A stretch of DNA of 64,000 nucleotides from PALSA-894 sp034669145 (GCA_034669145.1 JAXDNY010000182.1:43125-107124), one strand, 5' to 3'. Counted from the first letter of the stretch, positions 39,324 to 48,805 are shown. Numbers and translations: made by a program. The notes: generated by a model from the sequence alone, not told the origin.

Positions 39324-39928
39324 TATTTTTCCTCAGGTTCCTTCGGCGGGCCGAAGCCCTTGGCATCCATCGCGAGATGCACCTTGTTCTGGAAGCTCGC
39401 GTCCTTGGCCTGCGCCAGCAGCTCGGCATTGTCGGCGATCACGTCGGTGAGCGCCGCGACCCACGGCCGCTCGTCCTTGGCAAAGTCGCCGAGCACATGC
39501 GGATGCACCAGCTCCTTCACGCCCGGATGACCGACGCCGATGCGCACGCGCTTGTAATCGTTGCCGACATGCGCGCTGACCGAGCGCAGCCCGTTATGTC
39601 CCGCGATGCCGCCGCCGACTTTGACGCGCACCTTGGCGGGCGGCAGCTCGATCTCGTCGTGGAACACCGCGATGTCGCTCAAGCCCATCTTGTAGAAATG
39701 CATGGCCTCGGCGACCGCGCGCCCCGACTCGTTCATGTAAGTGCCGGGTAGCAGCAGCAGCACCTTTTCGCGCCCGAGCGTGACTTCCGTTGCCACGCCC
39801 TGGAAGCGCCGCCGCCATGGCGCAAAGCCGTGGCGCTTGGCGATCGCATCCACCACCATGAATCCGATGTTGTGGCGGTTGCCCGCGTGCTTGGCGCCCG
39901 GATTGCCGAGCCCGACAAACAGCAGCAT
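39323..39928 (-). CDS. pth: Peptidyl-tRNA hydrolase
   Basis: A 201-aa enzyme that cleaves peptidyl-tRNA to recycle tRNA. Starts MLLFVGLGNPGAKHAGNRHNIG, with the catalytic His in the RHNIGF motif. It then has YMNESGRAV, the HDEIELP acidic site and AGHNGLRSV. Classic rplY-pth-ychF order on the minus strand. A G+C palindrome-like GATCCCGG...CCGGGATC (39954-39975) lies between rplY and pth. Confidence 0.97.
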   Translation of the reverse strand: MLLFVGLGNPGAKHAGNRHNIGFMVVDAIAKRHGFAPWRRRFQGVATEVTLGREKVLLLLPGTYMNESGRAVAEAMHFYKMGLSDIAVFHDEIELPPAKVRVKVGGGIAGHNGLRSVSAHVGNDYKRVRIGVGHPGVKELVHPHVLGDFAKDERPWVAALTDVIADNAELLAQAKDASFQNKVHLAMDAKGFGPPKEPEEK

Positions 39929-39992
39929 GGATCAGGCCACCAGGCGGAGGTCCGATCCCGGCACAGGCCGGGATCGGAAGAGCGGGGAGCGC

Positions 39993-40715
39993 CTACTTCT
40001 TCTCGGGCGTCGCAGCAGCGGCGGCAGGTGCGGCCGCGGCGGGCGTCGCACCAGGCGCACCGGTCGGAGCTGCCGGAGCTTCCGCTGCTGCTGCTGCGGC
40101 GGCTGCCGCTGCGGCTGCTGCTTCGGCGGCGGCCTTCATTTCTTCGGCGTAGCCCGACGGCGGCACGATGGTGACCAGCGTGATGTCGCCATGCTCCAGC
40201 ACCCGCACGTCCGGCGGCAGCGTGATGTCGCTCAAATGGCGCGAATAGTTGATCTCCAGGCCCGAGATATCGACCTCGAACGCTTGCGGGATCTCATCCG
40301 CCCGCACCTGCACGGCGATCGTGTGGGTGACGATGTTGACCGTGCCGCCGCGCTTGATGCCCGGCGCCTGATCGGCGTTCATCACGCGGATCGGCACGCG
40401 CACGCGCACCATCGCGCCTTCGCCGAGGCGCAGGAAATCCACATGCAGCGGATTGTCCATCACGGGATCGAGCTGGAAGTCGCGCGGGATCACGCGGTGC
40501 TTCGTGCCGTCCACGTCGAGATTGCAGACGGTGGTGAGGAAGTGGCCCGCATAGATCTTCTGCCTCAGTTCCTTGAAGTCGAGCGAGATGCCGAGCGGCT
40601 CTTTCTTGTCGCCGTAGATCACGCCGGGCACGCGGCCCTCGCGACGCACTGCCCGGGCGGCCCCCTTGCCGGCCTTCGGACGCGCCGTCGCGCTCAGTTC
40701 ATTGACGGTCGCCAT
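39993..40715 (-). CDS. rplY: 50S ribosomal protein L25/Ctc with Ala-rich tail
   Basis: A 240-aa 5S-rRNA-binding ribosomal protein of the long CTC form. Begins MATVNELSATARPKAGKGAA and contains REGRVPGVIYGDKK, IPRDFQLDPVMDNPLHVDFL and, in the TL5-like domain, VDISGLEINYSRHLSDITLP. The final 50 residues are almost only Ala, Pro, Glu and Gly. They include an uninterrupted stretch of 13 alanines, and this part is probably disordered. Divergence at this tail is expected. Confidence 0.95.
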   Translation of the reverse strand: MATVNELSATARPKAGKGAARAVRREGRVPGVIYGDKKEPLGISLDFKELRQKIYAGHFLTTVCNLDVDGTKHRVIPRDFQLDPVMDNPLHVDFLRLGEGAMVRVRVPIRVMNADQAPGIKRGGTVNIVTHTIAVQVRADEIPQAFEVDISGLEINYSRHLSDITLPPDVRVLEHGDITLVTIVPPSGYAEEMKAAAEAAAAAAAAAAAAAEAPAAPTGAPGATPAAAAPAAAAATPEKK

Positions 40716-40840
40716 TGTCGGTATCCTCGTTGATTTTGTTGACGAATTCGCCGCAGCGTGCCTCCAGGGGTGTCGGAGCCGCAGGCGAGCGGGCTTATAG
40801 CCGCTCAGCTTTGGAAAAACAAGGAAACAGCCGCCAGGCC

Positions 40841-41140
40841 TTACCCGTGGGCGCCTTCGTTGCCGTCACCCTTCGCGGCCGCCGGGCTCCCACTGCCGAG
40901 CTTGGCCTCCAGCGCGGCGATCCGTGCCTTGAGCGCCTCATTCTCCTCGCGCGCGAGCCGGGCCATGTCCTTCACGGCCTCGAAGTCCTCGCGCTGCACC
41001 ACGTCGAGCTCGCGCAAGATACGCTCGGCCTGCGTCCGCATTACGGTGTCGAACTCGCGCCGCACGCCCGTGGCCACGCCCGCCGCATCGTTCATCAGCC
41101 GCGCGACCTCGTCGAAGAAGCGGTTGCTGGTCTGGGTCAT
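40841..41140 (-). CDS. ubiK: UbiK-family accessory factor (BMFP/YqiC)
   Basis: A 99-aa helical protein of the YqiC/UbiK family, which assists ubiquinone biosynthesis. N-terminus MTQTSNRFFDEVARLMNDAA, then MRTQAERILRELDVVQREDF and the C-terminal coiled coil EENEALKARIAALEAKLG, which usually trimerises. Start 41140 is supported by family length; the frame allows an 11-residue extension. Possibly transcribed with the following rplY-pth-ychF genes, though 125 nt separate it from rplY. Confidence 0.9.
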   Translation of the reverse strand: MTQTSNRFFDEVARLMNDAAGVATGVRREFDTVMRTQAERILRELDVVQREDFEAVKDMARLAREENEALKARIAALEAKLGSGSPAAAKGDGNEGAHG

Positions 41141-41201
41141 GGACGTTCCGCGCGTTGGCACCTCGCAAGACAATGGAGATCAATATCGCACTCGGCAAGA
41201 G

Positions 41202-44060
41202 CTAACGCGACTGCCCCATGGTCGCTGCGGGCGTGTGCTCGAACACGTTCAACGCAATGTACTGTCGGCCGGATTCACCCTTCCATACCGGTTGCGGCAC
41301 GGTAGTCGGCGCGATAGGAGCACCGAGTTCACGCTTGAGGTCGGCGATCACCTTGGTTTCCATAGTAATCGCGCTCGCGTCGTAGAATTCCCTACCACGA
41401 AGAGCGATGCCGCCACTGACCGATGTCCCTGAGTTGAGCGAGAGCATTCGCTTGTTACCCTGCCGCGAGACATACCGGACGACATTGATGAAGAGTTCGC
41501 TCGGATGGAACAAGGGCAGCGGCGTCAACGTCTTCTCAGCGTCAAACAGTGGCATGGTCCGCACCGACCCGCAAATCTCGGTATCCTGCCGAACGACCTT
41601 CACGCTAGCCACATAGGCTCGGAATATTTCGGTGAGCTCACGCAATTCCTTGTATGCCGCCGCATATCGATCCGTGCGTGCGTTGACATCGGACGACAGG
41701 AGAGAGAGGTACGCATCGGTGCCGGTGATGTCGCGGCCCGTCGCATGGTCGTGCCGTCGCACGAACATCTTCGGATAAACCTGCGTCAGGTCGATCGTGC
41801 TGTCGTCGTGAAAGATTGCGGCCTTGATCGGCGTCGCGGCACTCGTGCCAATGTATCCCTTGCGCAACAGTTGCGAATACAACACAGGATTCCGCGATGC
41901 ATCGAGAACCGGCATCGGAGCCGGTGCGCTGTCCGCGCGCGCGGGACCTTGCGGCATCAGATCGAACCAGAGCCGGTGCCCCTTGAACTCGCCGTCGCGG
42001 CCGGAATCGAAGACCCCTCCGACGACGCCGCGCATATGCGGCGCGACATATCCGCCAACCTTCGTGGCCCGCAGCGGAGTAGCCGGATCAACGATCGACA
42101 CGCCGCTGGTCAATTCCTTGAGCAGCACATCGGCCTTGTACAGGATCTTCCCGAAACGGGTCTCACGCAACCATTCGGGCCTGAACACCAGCCGGGTTTT
42201 GAGATCCGGATAACCGCGCTCCGCTTGCGCCCAGGCGCGGGCCATGTCGCGCCGTACTGAGATCGTCCGCATCGTCAGGCCGTCGGGAATGGTTGCGTTG
42301 CGGCCTCGATTTGCCGGAACGTTCGGTGTCCACGTGAAGTCTCCGCGCAACCTGTCCCACATGGATTTGACCGAGGCCCTGCCCTGCTCAAGCCAGGCGC
42401 TGCCATTGTCCGGATCGAGGCTGAAAAAAGGATCAGTGGCTTCGCAGGCCGTACGGACCGCCGTCAGAAACAGCGCCGCATCGATGGAGTTGCCGGCATT
42501 CGGACGGCCCGACAAGATGATTTGGCCGTTGCTGTAATGCAGTCCCTCGAGATCGACATTGAGCGCCATGCGCTCGGCCGCCGCCTTGCTGAGGGAAATT
42601 CCGCCTGGACGATAAACCGCCGAGACCGGCCGCGTCTGGATGTCGAAGCCCGTGATGCCCGCATGTGTCGGCGCCGGCATTTGCAGCGGCGCGCGCACTT
42701 CAGTCTGCGGGGCGGGTGGCATCGCCATCGTGGCGATGTTGTTGGGAGCGGCCGTTTTCGCGTTCAGCGTCGGCTGCGCAACCACAGGCGCTGCGTTCGG
42801 CTTGGGGGCCGACGCGGCAGCCGCTTTTGACGCAGCCGCTATCGTCTGCGCGGGAGCGATGGGGCCGGCGGCCGAGACTTGCGGTTTCGGCACGGCCGGA
42901 GTTGCGGTGGCCGCCGGGACAGCGACCTTCGAAGGTGCGGCGGGTACAGCATCGGGCGCGGGGGCAATGATCTGAGGCTGCGGTACCACTGGCTGCTGTC
43001 TCAGCGCCTGCTGCAGTGTCGGTGTCACGACCGGCGCGTTCTTGCCGACAAGGTAGTCGGCGTATCCGTCGTTGCCTGTGCGCAGCGACGTGAAGCCGGA
43101 GCCCGGGTCGTTCTTCAGGTTCGCATTGATCTCGCGAAACCGCTGGAGGAAGTGAAGATGAACTTCCTTGGCCACCGCCACCGTGTTCCGGCCTGCTCCG
43201 CCGACAATCCCGGGGCCCGCGGCGTTCTTGAACGGCGAGTTCGTTAGTTGCGGATCGAAGCTGATCGTGTTGCCGGTCGGCTTTCCGCTGCGCTCGGCAA
43301 TCTGTTCCTTGATGACGAAATTCAGAACGTATTTCGGATCGGCGTTCTGACCCGAAGAGAAATGCGCGCCCGATGCATTGAACGTGACCGCCGGACTCTT
43401 GATGGCGGCGCCCGCGTGCGCGGCCTGTTCGCCTCCGAGCGAATGGCCGGTGAGGATCACGTTCGGATAGCGCTCCTTCACGGCTGTCGCGACAGCCAGC
43501 GCGAGTTGATTCTGGATAGACTGATACTTCGTCGCATCGACGTCGCCCAGCCTCAGGAATTGATAAAGAGCCCGAGCGTCCGCTCGTCCTCCTTGAATGA
43601 GGTTCTCCAGATTGGTTCGCAAATCTTTCATCGGGGAGGTGCCGAGATCGGTGCCGGCGAAGGCGAGCACCGGCTGCTGTCCGACGAAGTAGACTCCCGC
43701 GTGGAAGCCGCTCGCGTCGATCAGCTTGCGCATTTCGGGCGACAACTTGGCGAGCCCGCCCGGGAAGAAGCTCTGCCAGTCCTGTGGCTTCACGCCGTTC
43801 AGCGGCTTCAGCCCATACACGGCATCCGACGCGTCAAGATACGGCATCGCACGGTCGAGCAATTGCTGCGCGGTGAGCCCTGGCGCGTAAACCGGATTGC
43901 TGTTGTTGGCTGCCGAAAGCGAGGGCGTCTGGGGCCGGACCGGCTCCTGGAAACCCGTGACCCCGCTTCCGATCCAGCCCCCGTTTTCGGATTGTTGCGC
44001 GTGCGCCGGTGAAAGAATCGAACAAAGAGCGAGGACTGCGAGTGCCGATGCGGATCGCAT
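41202..44060 (-). CDS. Large secreted protein with lipase-like domain and unknown C-terminal region
   Basis: A 952-aa exported protein. Signal MRSASALAVLALCSILSPAH. Residues about 60-330 look like a class-3-lipase alpha/beta-hydrolase, with PVLAFAGTDLGTS and the nucleophile elbow VILTGHSLGGEQAAHA. Residues 350-470 are a low-complexity Ala/Pro/Val linker. Residues 470-952 match nothing I know; conserved cysteines lie in TACEATDPF and DTEICGSV. Only its N-domain suggests esterase activity. GGGGGTTGAA precedes ATG 44060. Confidence 0.8.
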   Translation of the reverse strand: MRSASALAVLALCSILSPAHAQQSENGGWIGSGVTGFQEPVRPQTPSLSAANNSNPVYAPGLTAQQLLDRAMPYLDASDAVYGLKPLNGVKPQDWQSFFPGGLAKLSPEMRKLIDASGFHAGVYFVGQQPVLAFAGTDLGTSPMKDLRTNLENLIQGGRADARALYQFLRLGDVDATKYQSIQNQLALAVATAVKERYPNVILTGHSLGGEQAAHAGAAIKSPAVTFNASGAHFSSGQNADPKYVLNFVIKEQIAERSGKPTGNTISFDPQLTNSPFKNAAGPGIVGGAGRNTVAVAKEVHLHFLQRFREINANLKNDPGSGFTSLRTGNDGYADYLVGKNAPVVTPTLQQALRQQPVVPQPQIIAPAPDAVPAAPSKVAVPAATATPAVPKPQVSAAGPIAPAQTIAAASKAAAASAPKPNAAPVVAQPTLNAKTAAPNNIATMAMPPAPQTEVRAPLQMPAPTHAGITGFDIQTRPVSAVYRPGGISLSKAAAERMALNVDLEGLHYSNGQIILSGRPNAGNSIDAALFLTAVRTACEATDPFFSLDPDNGSAWLEQGRASVKSMWDRLRGDFTWTPNVPANRGRNATIPDGLTMRTISVRRDMARAWAQAERGYPDLKTRLVFRPEWLRETRFGKILYKADVLLKELTSGVSIVDPATPLRATKVGGYVAPHMRGVVGGVFDSGRDGEFKGHRLWFDLMPQGPARADSAPAPMPVLDASRNPVLYSQLLRKGYIGTSAATPIKAAIFHDDSTIDLTQVYPKMFVRRHDHATGRDITGTDAYLSLLSSDVNARTDRYAAAYKELRELTEIFRAYVASVKVVRQDTEICGSVRTMPLFDAEKTLTPLPLFHPSELFINVVRYVSRQGNKRMLSLNSGTSVSGGIALRGREFYDASAITMETKVIADLKRELGAPIAPTTVPQPVWKGESGRQYIALNVFEHTPAATMGQSR

Positions 44061-44157
44061 TTCAACCCCCGGTGTGACAAACTAGACGATACTAGCAGTG
44101 CGTCGGTATAGTGTCGATCCATGTCTCAATGGAATCCCTGACTTTGGAGACAGGTCC

Positions 44158-44805
44158 ATGCGCCACGGCGCGCCGATCTTCCTGGCATTGATCTTCGCAG
44201 CCCTCCTCAATGGGCTGGCGGCCGCCTGCAAAGGCGACAAGGTCCTGTTTGAGGACGACTTTCAGGAGCGCGATGCTGCCTGGGCGATTACTCCGGGCGA
44301 ACTCGATACCGGCGCGGTGGCGGTCGGGCAGGGCCGCATGATGTTGCGGCCGCCGGCCGAAAAGGGCCTGTCCATCATCAACATGGCCTTCCGGCTGCCT
44401 ACGAGCATCGACATTTGCGTCACGGTCCGCTTTGTCGAGACCGATGACCTCGCGGATGTTTCGGCAGGGATCGTCTTCTGGGCCGATGGGTACGCGGAAA
44501 ACAGCCTTTTCCAAGTCCGTGGCAACGGGACATTCTGGGTTTCCCGCTGGGCTGATCGGGCATGGCAATCGATTACACAGACGGCAACGACGCCCGCCTT
44601 CAAACCCGGCCTTGGCCAAGACAACCGACTGCGACTTCGCGCGAACGGCCAGACCGTCACGCTGTTCGTGAATGACATGCAAGTCGCCCGATACCGCGCG
44701 CCAGCTCCAGACAAGAACGTCCAGTTCGGCGTCCGGGGCGGTTCATTCGGCAAGAATGCAAACACTGTTGAGTTTCGCGATTTCAAGGTGACCAACGCTC
44801 CGTAA
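44158..44805 (+). CDS. Secreted jelly-roll (concanavalin-like) domain protein
   Basis: A 215-aa exported protein. Signal MRHGAPIFLALIFAALLNGL ends near AACKGD. The mature part has the layout of LamG / DUF1080-like folds: VLFEDDFQERDAAWAITPGE, IDICVTVRFVETDD, NRLRLRANGQTVTLFVNDMQ and FGVRGGSFGKNANTVEFRDF. Such domains bind sugars, and some hydrolyse glycosides; no catalytic signature is seen. Start 44158 chosen for TTTGGAGACAGGTCC. Divergent from the large lipase-like gene. Confidence 0.78.
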   Translation: MRHGAPIFLALIFAALLNGLAAACKGDKVLFEDDFQERDAAWAITPGELDTGAVAVGQGRMMLRPPAEKGLSIINMAFRLPTSIDICVTVRFVETDDLADVSAGIVFWADGYAENSLFQVRGNGTFWVSRWADRAWQSITQTATTPAFKPGLGQDNRLRLRANGQTVTLFVNDMQVARYRAPAPDKNVQFGVRGGSFGKNANTVEFRDFKVTNAP

Positions 44806-44930
44806 GATCGGATCGTTGACTACTGAGTTATACTCCACTCGCGTCGCCTGCGGATGACCGGCTTCTTATCGCTTGCATTCAGGGGTGCAGAGGCACCTTG
44901 CGCGAGCTACAGCCTGTGGCCGGAACCGAC

Positions 44931-45029
44931 ATGCCCCCTCGCCCTCCCCTTCCCCAATCGCGATGCCGTCCTGATCCAGCTCGGGCCGTTCGAAATCCGC
45001 TGCTACGCGCTCGCCTAATCGCCGGCATC
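44931..45029 (+). pseudogene. Decayed 5' fragment of lgt
   Basis: From ATG 44931 the DNA follows the first 100 nt of the intact lgt at 48806. The run TTCCCCAATC...GATCCAGCTCGGGCCGTTCG is shared, then CGCTGCTACGCGCTCGCCTA. Scattered substitutions and small indels break the frame (CTCGCCTAATCGCCGGCAT against CTCGCCTATATCGTCGGCAT). The rest of lgt is absent. It is a remnant of a duplicated or displaced lgt. Confidence 0.85.
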
Positions 45030-45199
45030 CGTGTGCCCACATCACGGTGTCGAACTCGGGCAAACGCCTCCGGTTGCCGCCAACGAGACCTTTCTTCGGG
45101 CGGTGTAACGGTGTTGCGCATTGCCCCACCGAGCCAAGTTGGCCTACCCTTCGCGCAACGGCATCTGAGAACAGATCGGCCGATCCCGGGGAGGACATC

Positions 45200-46591
45200 A
45201 TGGCGTCAGCAACATTGCGCGCGCGTTTTGCGCTTGGCGTGAGCGGAGCGTTGGTGGTCGGTGCGGCCTTCGCGCAAACCACGCCGGCGCCGGCTCCCGC
45301 CGCTCCGGCCGCGTCGCCCTATCCACCGACCGCGACGATCACCACTCCCGGCTATCCAGCCGTTGGTCCCGCCGATTCCAAGCTGCGCTCCGTCGGCCTA
45401 CCGAACGGCAAGACGATTCATCTGCTGCCCGCCACGCTCGAGACCACCCAGTGGGGCTGGTTCGACAACGCGCAGCCTCCCGTGCTGCGCGTCAAGTCCG
45501 GCGACACCGTCGCGCTGGAAACCATGATGCACAGCCACAACCAGGTGGTGCCGGGCACGACCATCGAGCAGATCAAGAAGCTGCGTACCGATTTTCCCGG
45601 CCGCGGGCCGCACACGCTGACCGGCCCGATCTATATCGAGGAAGCCCAACCCGGCGACGTGCTGAAAGTGACGCTGAACAAGATCGTCCCGCGCGCCTAT
45701 GCGACGAACTTCAACGTGCCGGGAATGTTCGGCCAGTTCCCGACCGTCTATCAGGATGGCCAAGTGAAATATCTCTACCTCGATCTCGACAAGATGCAGA
45801 CCGAGTTTCTGCCCGGCATCGTGCTGCCGCTCAAACCGTTCCCCGGCACGCTCGCCGTCGCCCGCAAGGAGCCGGGCCGCTACTCGAGCGTGCCGCCGGG
45901 CGAGTTCGCGGGCAACATGGATATCCGCGATTTCGTCGCCGGCACCTCGCTCTATGTGCCGGTGCATGTGCCGGGCGCACTGCTGTGGACCGGCGACTCG
46001 CACGCCGGACAGGGCAATGGCGAAGTGAACCTGACCGCCATCGAGACCGCCTACAAGGAGCTCAACCTCACCGTCGAGGTCATCAAGGGCAAGCCGCTCG
46101 ACTTCCCGCGCATCGAGACGCCGAAATCCTGGATCACGATGGGCTTCGACCAGGACCTCAACAAGGCCTGGGCACAGGCCAAGGCGCAAACCGTCAAGCT
46201 CCTCTCCGAGCAGCGCAACGTACCGGCCGATCAGGCCGAGAAGCTGATGGCGGGGATTTCCGATTGCCGCGTCTCGCAGGTCGTGAACGTCAAGAAAGGC
46301 ATTCACTGCCTCAATCCGAAGAATGCGCGCGACAAGGAAGACATGGAGCGGCCGACCAAGGAGACGGCGAAATACTACGTCTCGCACGTGAAGGATGCCG
46401 ACCTGAACAAGGCGATGAACGACGCCTCGATGGGCATGATCAAGTGGCTTGAGGCGGAGAAGAAGATCGCCCGGCTCGACGCCTATGGGCTGGCGAGCGT
46501 CGCGATGGACTGCCGCGTCGGCGCCATTTCGGACACCGAGAAGAACGTCCATTGCCTGATGCCGAAGAGCATCTGGGTCGCCAAGCGCTAA
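45200..46591 (+). CDS. Exported acetamidase/formamidase family protein
   Basis: A 463-aa amidase of the FmdA/AmdA family, which hydrolyses short-chain amides. Signal SATLRARFALGVSGALVVGA then an Ala/Pro linker places it in the periplasm, unusual for this mostly cytoplasmic family. The motifs are SGDTVALETMMHSHNQVVPG, TLTGPIYIEEAQPGDVLKV and NMDIRDFVAGTSLYVPVHVP. GDSHAGQGNGEVNLTAIET holds the conserved D-H-Q residues. GGGGAGGACATC sets the start at 45200. A metal ABC transporter follows at once. Confidence 0.88.
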   Translation: MASATLRARFALGVSGALVVGAAFAQTTPAPAPAAPAASPYPPTATITTPGYPAVGPADSKLRSVGLPNGKTIHLLPATLETTQWGWFDNAQPPVLRVKSGDTVALETMMHSHNQVVPGTTIEQIKKLRTDFPGRGPHTLTGPIYIEEAQPGDVLKVTLNKIVPRAYATNFNVPGMFGQFPTVYQDGQVKYLYLDLDKMQTEFLPGIVLPLKPFPGTLAVARKEPGRYSSVPPGEFAGNMDIRDFVAGTSLYVPVHVPGALLWTGDSHAGQGNGEVNLTAIETAYKELNLTVEVIKGKPLDFPRIETPKSWITMGFDQDLNKAWAQAKAQTVKLLSEQRNVPADQAEKLMAGISDCRVSQVVNVKKGIHCLNPKNARDKEDMERPTKETAKYYVSHVKDADLNKAMNDASMGMIKWLEAEKKIARLDAYGLASVAMDCRVGAISDTEKNVHCLMPKSIWVAKR

Positions 46592-46596
46592 CGAAC

Positions 46597-47496
46597 TTGC
46601 GTTTCGCGTTTCTCGCAGGCGCGCTCGCACTGGCGTCGCCTGCGCTCGCGCAGGAGCGTCTCCAGGTCGTGACCACGACGACCGATCTGCGCAGCCTGAC
46701 CGAGGCGGTGGGCGGCGACCGGCTCGCGGTGGTCAGTCTTGTTCCGCCGAACATGGACGCCGAGGAGTATCAGCCGAAGCCGCAGGACCTGCTGCGCCTG
46801 AGGAATGCGCGCATGCTCGTGCGCGTCGGGCTCGACTACGACCTGTGGGCCGATCGCCTGCTGCTACAAGCCGGCAATATGGCGATCAGGCGCGGCGGAC
46901 CCGCCTATGTCGACGCCTCGTTCGGCATCACGGTGCTGGAGCTGCGCGGCATGAGCGTCGGGCCGGGCGACGGTCACGCGCATGGCAGCGGCAATCCGCA
47001 TTACTGGCTCGATCCAAAGAACGCCGAGGTCATCACCGGCACCATTCTCGAAACGCTGTCGCGGCTCGATCCGAAGAACGCAGCACGCTACGAGGCGAAC
47101 CGCGCGGCGTTTGTTGCCAGGCTGCAGTCGAAGCTCGCCGAGTGGGAAACGAAACTGGCGCCGCTCAAGGCCATGCCGATGGTGGCCTATCACAACAGCT
47201 GGCCGTACTTCGCGCGCCGCTTCCGGCTCGACTTCGTGGCTTTCATCGAGGTGAAGCCCGGCGTGCCGCCGAGCCCTTCGCATCTTGCCGGCATCGTGCG
47301 CACCATGCGCGCTCGCGGCATCCGCATCGTCGTGCGCGAGCCGCATGAGCCCAAGCGCGATGTCGAGTTTGTGGCGGCCAAGGCTGGAGCGAAAGTGGTG
47401 ACATTGGCGGCCTCGGTCGGCGCGCTGCCGCAGGCCGATGACTACATCGCGCTGTTCGACGCCAATGTCGCGGCGCTGACAGCGGCCGCCCCATGA
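46597..47496 (+). CDS. Metal (Zn/Mn-type) ABC transporter substrate-binding protein
   Basis: About 299 aa, cluster 9 binding protein (ZnuA-like). TTG 46597 gives the signal RFAFLAGALALASPALAQ; ATG 46552, inside the amidase gene, is an alternative. Core: LQVVTTTTDLRSLTEAVGGD, PPNMDAEEYQPKPQDL, and the His-bearing PGDGHAHGSGNPHYWLDPKN, PMVAYHNSWPYFARRF. These His/Glu residues would hold one Zn or Mn ion. The stop codon overlaps the permease start by 4 nt. Confidence 0.87.
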   Translation: MRFAFLAGALALASPALAQERLQVVTTTTDLRSLTEAVGGDRLAVVSLVPPNMDAEEYQPKPQDLLRLRNARMLVRVGLDYDLWADRLLLQAGNMAIRRGGPAYVDASFGITVLELRGMSVGPGDGHAHGSGNPHYWLDPKNAEVITGTILETLSRLDPKNAARYEANRAAFVARLQSKLAEWETKLAPLKAMPMVAYHNSWPYFARRFRLDFVAFIEVKPGVPPSPSHLAGIVRTMRARGIRIVVREPHEPKRDVEFVAAKAGAKVVTLAASVGALPQADDYIALFDANVAALTAAAP

Positions 47497-48758
47497 GCGA
47501 CGCGCTCGTCTTTCTCTGGCCGCCGTTCCTCGTGGCGGTGTGCCTCGTCGGCATCCACGCCTATTTCGGCATCCAGGTGCTGGCGCGCAACGTCATCTTC
47601 GTCGATCTGGCACTGGCGCAGATCGCGGCGCTCGGCGCGACCGTCGCCTTCATGCTCGGCCATCCGGCGCAGAGCTTCGCGACCTACGGCTATTCGCTCG
47701 CGTTCACCCTGCTCGCCGCCGTGCTGCTCGCCTTCACGCGCGCGTGGGGAACGCGCGTGCCGCAGGAGGCACTGATCGGCGTCATCTACGTCGTGGCAGC
47801 GGCCGCGGCCATCCTGCTGATCGACCGCGCGCCGCAAGGCGCCGAGCATCTCAAGCAGATCCTGACCGGCAACATCCTCACCAGCGGCCTCAACGACGTG
47901 GCGGCCATCGTCCCGCTCTATGCGGCGATCGGGCTGCTGCACTGGCTGCTGCGCGACCGGCTGACCGGCGCCGGGGCGCTCATCTGGGAGTTCGTGTTCT
48001 ACGCGAGCTTCGGCGTGGTGGTGACGAGTTCGGTCGCGATCGCCGGCGTGTTGCTGGTGTTTTCGTTTCTCATCATCCCCGCCGCCATCGGCGTGATGTT
48101 TGCGTCCTCGCTCGCGCGACAGCTCGCGATCGGCTGGACGGCCGGCATCGTGACCAGCGCCGCGGGGCTCGCCGCGTCGTTTGCGTTCGACCTGCCGACC
48201 GGCGCCGCCATGGTCTGCGCCTTCGGCGCGTCGCTCGCGCTCGCGGGGCTGCTCTATCCGTTTCTGCACTGGGATCGTCGCGCCACTATGCATGCGGCGA
48301 TCGCCGCCGTGCGCTGGTGTGTGGCAGCAATTCTCGCCGCTTCCGCGTTGCAGCTCGCAGCCGCGCCGCGCGCGGACCAGCCCCTCATGGATTTCGCCGA
48401 ATATCTCGTTCCCTCGCTGCGCGCGCTCTATTTCTCGCGGACCGAACAGGGGATCTTCGCGGATGCCGGCGCCTATGCGGAGCGCTACCGCGCCGAGGCC
48501 GAAGAGCTCAACGACCGGGAAAAACGCAACCGCACGGAAGGCGAGGCGCTCGACGATTACGGCGTGGCGCGCATCTCCTCTTTCCTCAAGTCATACGGCG
48601 AAATGCGCAAGGGCGAGCAATTCGTGATGGGCGAAGTGCGCGCGCGGGCGCGGGAGCGCGTTCGATGGATCGCGGGCTTGGGGTTGTTCATGCTCGCGCT
48701 GCTGTTTGCCCCCTTTCCCTGGCGGCGCCTGTGGGCGCGCCGCGTGCGCCAAACTTGA
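47493..48758 (+). CDS. Metal ABC transporter permease with C-terminal extension
   Basis: A 421-aa ZnuB-type permease. Residues 1-270 hold about eight helices (FGIQVLARNVIFVDLALAQI is the usual cytoplasmic coupling region; YVVAAAAAILLIDRAPQGAE). After HWDRRATMHAAIAAVRWC comes an extra region of about 140 residues. It contains a helical, charged stretch (GAYAERYRAEAEELNDREKR) and a last membrane segment (WIAGLGLFMLALLFAPFPWR). No znuC-type ATPase is present before lgt, so a shared or distant ATPase must be used. Confidence 0.85.
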   Translation: MSDALVFLWPPFLVAVCLVGIHAYFGIQVLARNVIFVDLALAQIAALGATVAFMLGHPAQSFATYGYSLAFTLLAAVLLAFTRAWGTRVPQEALIGVIYVVAAAAAILLIDRAPQGAEHLKQILTGNILTSGLNDVAAIVPLYAAIGLLHWLLRDRLTGAGALIWEFVFYASFGVVVTSSVAIAGVLLVFSFLIIPAAIGVMFASSLARQLAIGWTAGIVTSAAGLAASFAFDLPTGAAMVCAFGASLALAGLLYPFLHWDRRATMHAAIAAVRWCVAAILAASALQLAAAPRADQPLMDFAEYLVPSLRALYFSRTEQGIFADAGAYAERYRAEAEELNDREKRNRTEGEALDDYGVARISSFLKSYGEMRKGEQFVMGEVRARARERVRWIAGLGLFMLALLFAPFPWRRLWARRVRQT

Positions 48759-48805
48759 CTTGACCTCCGCCACAGCGGCATGACGCATGTCCCCGGGACA
48801 TCGAC

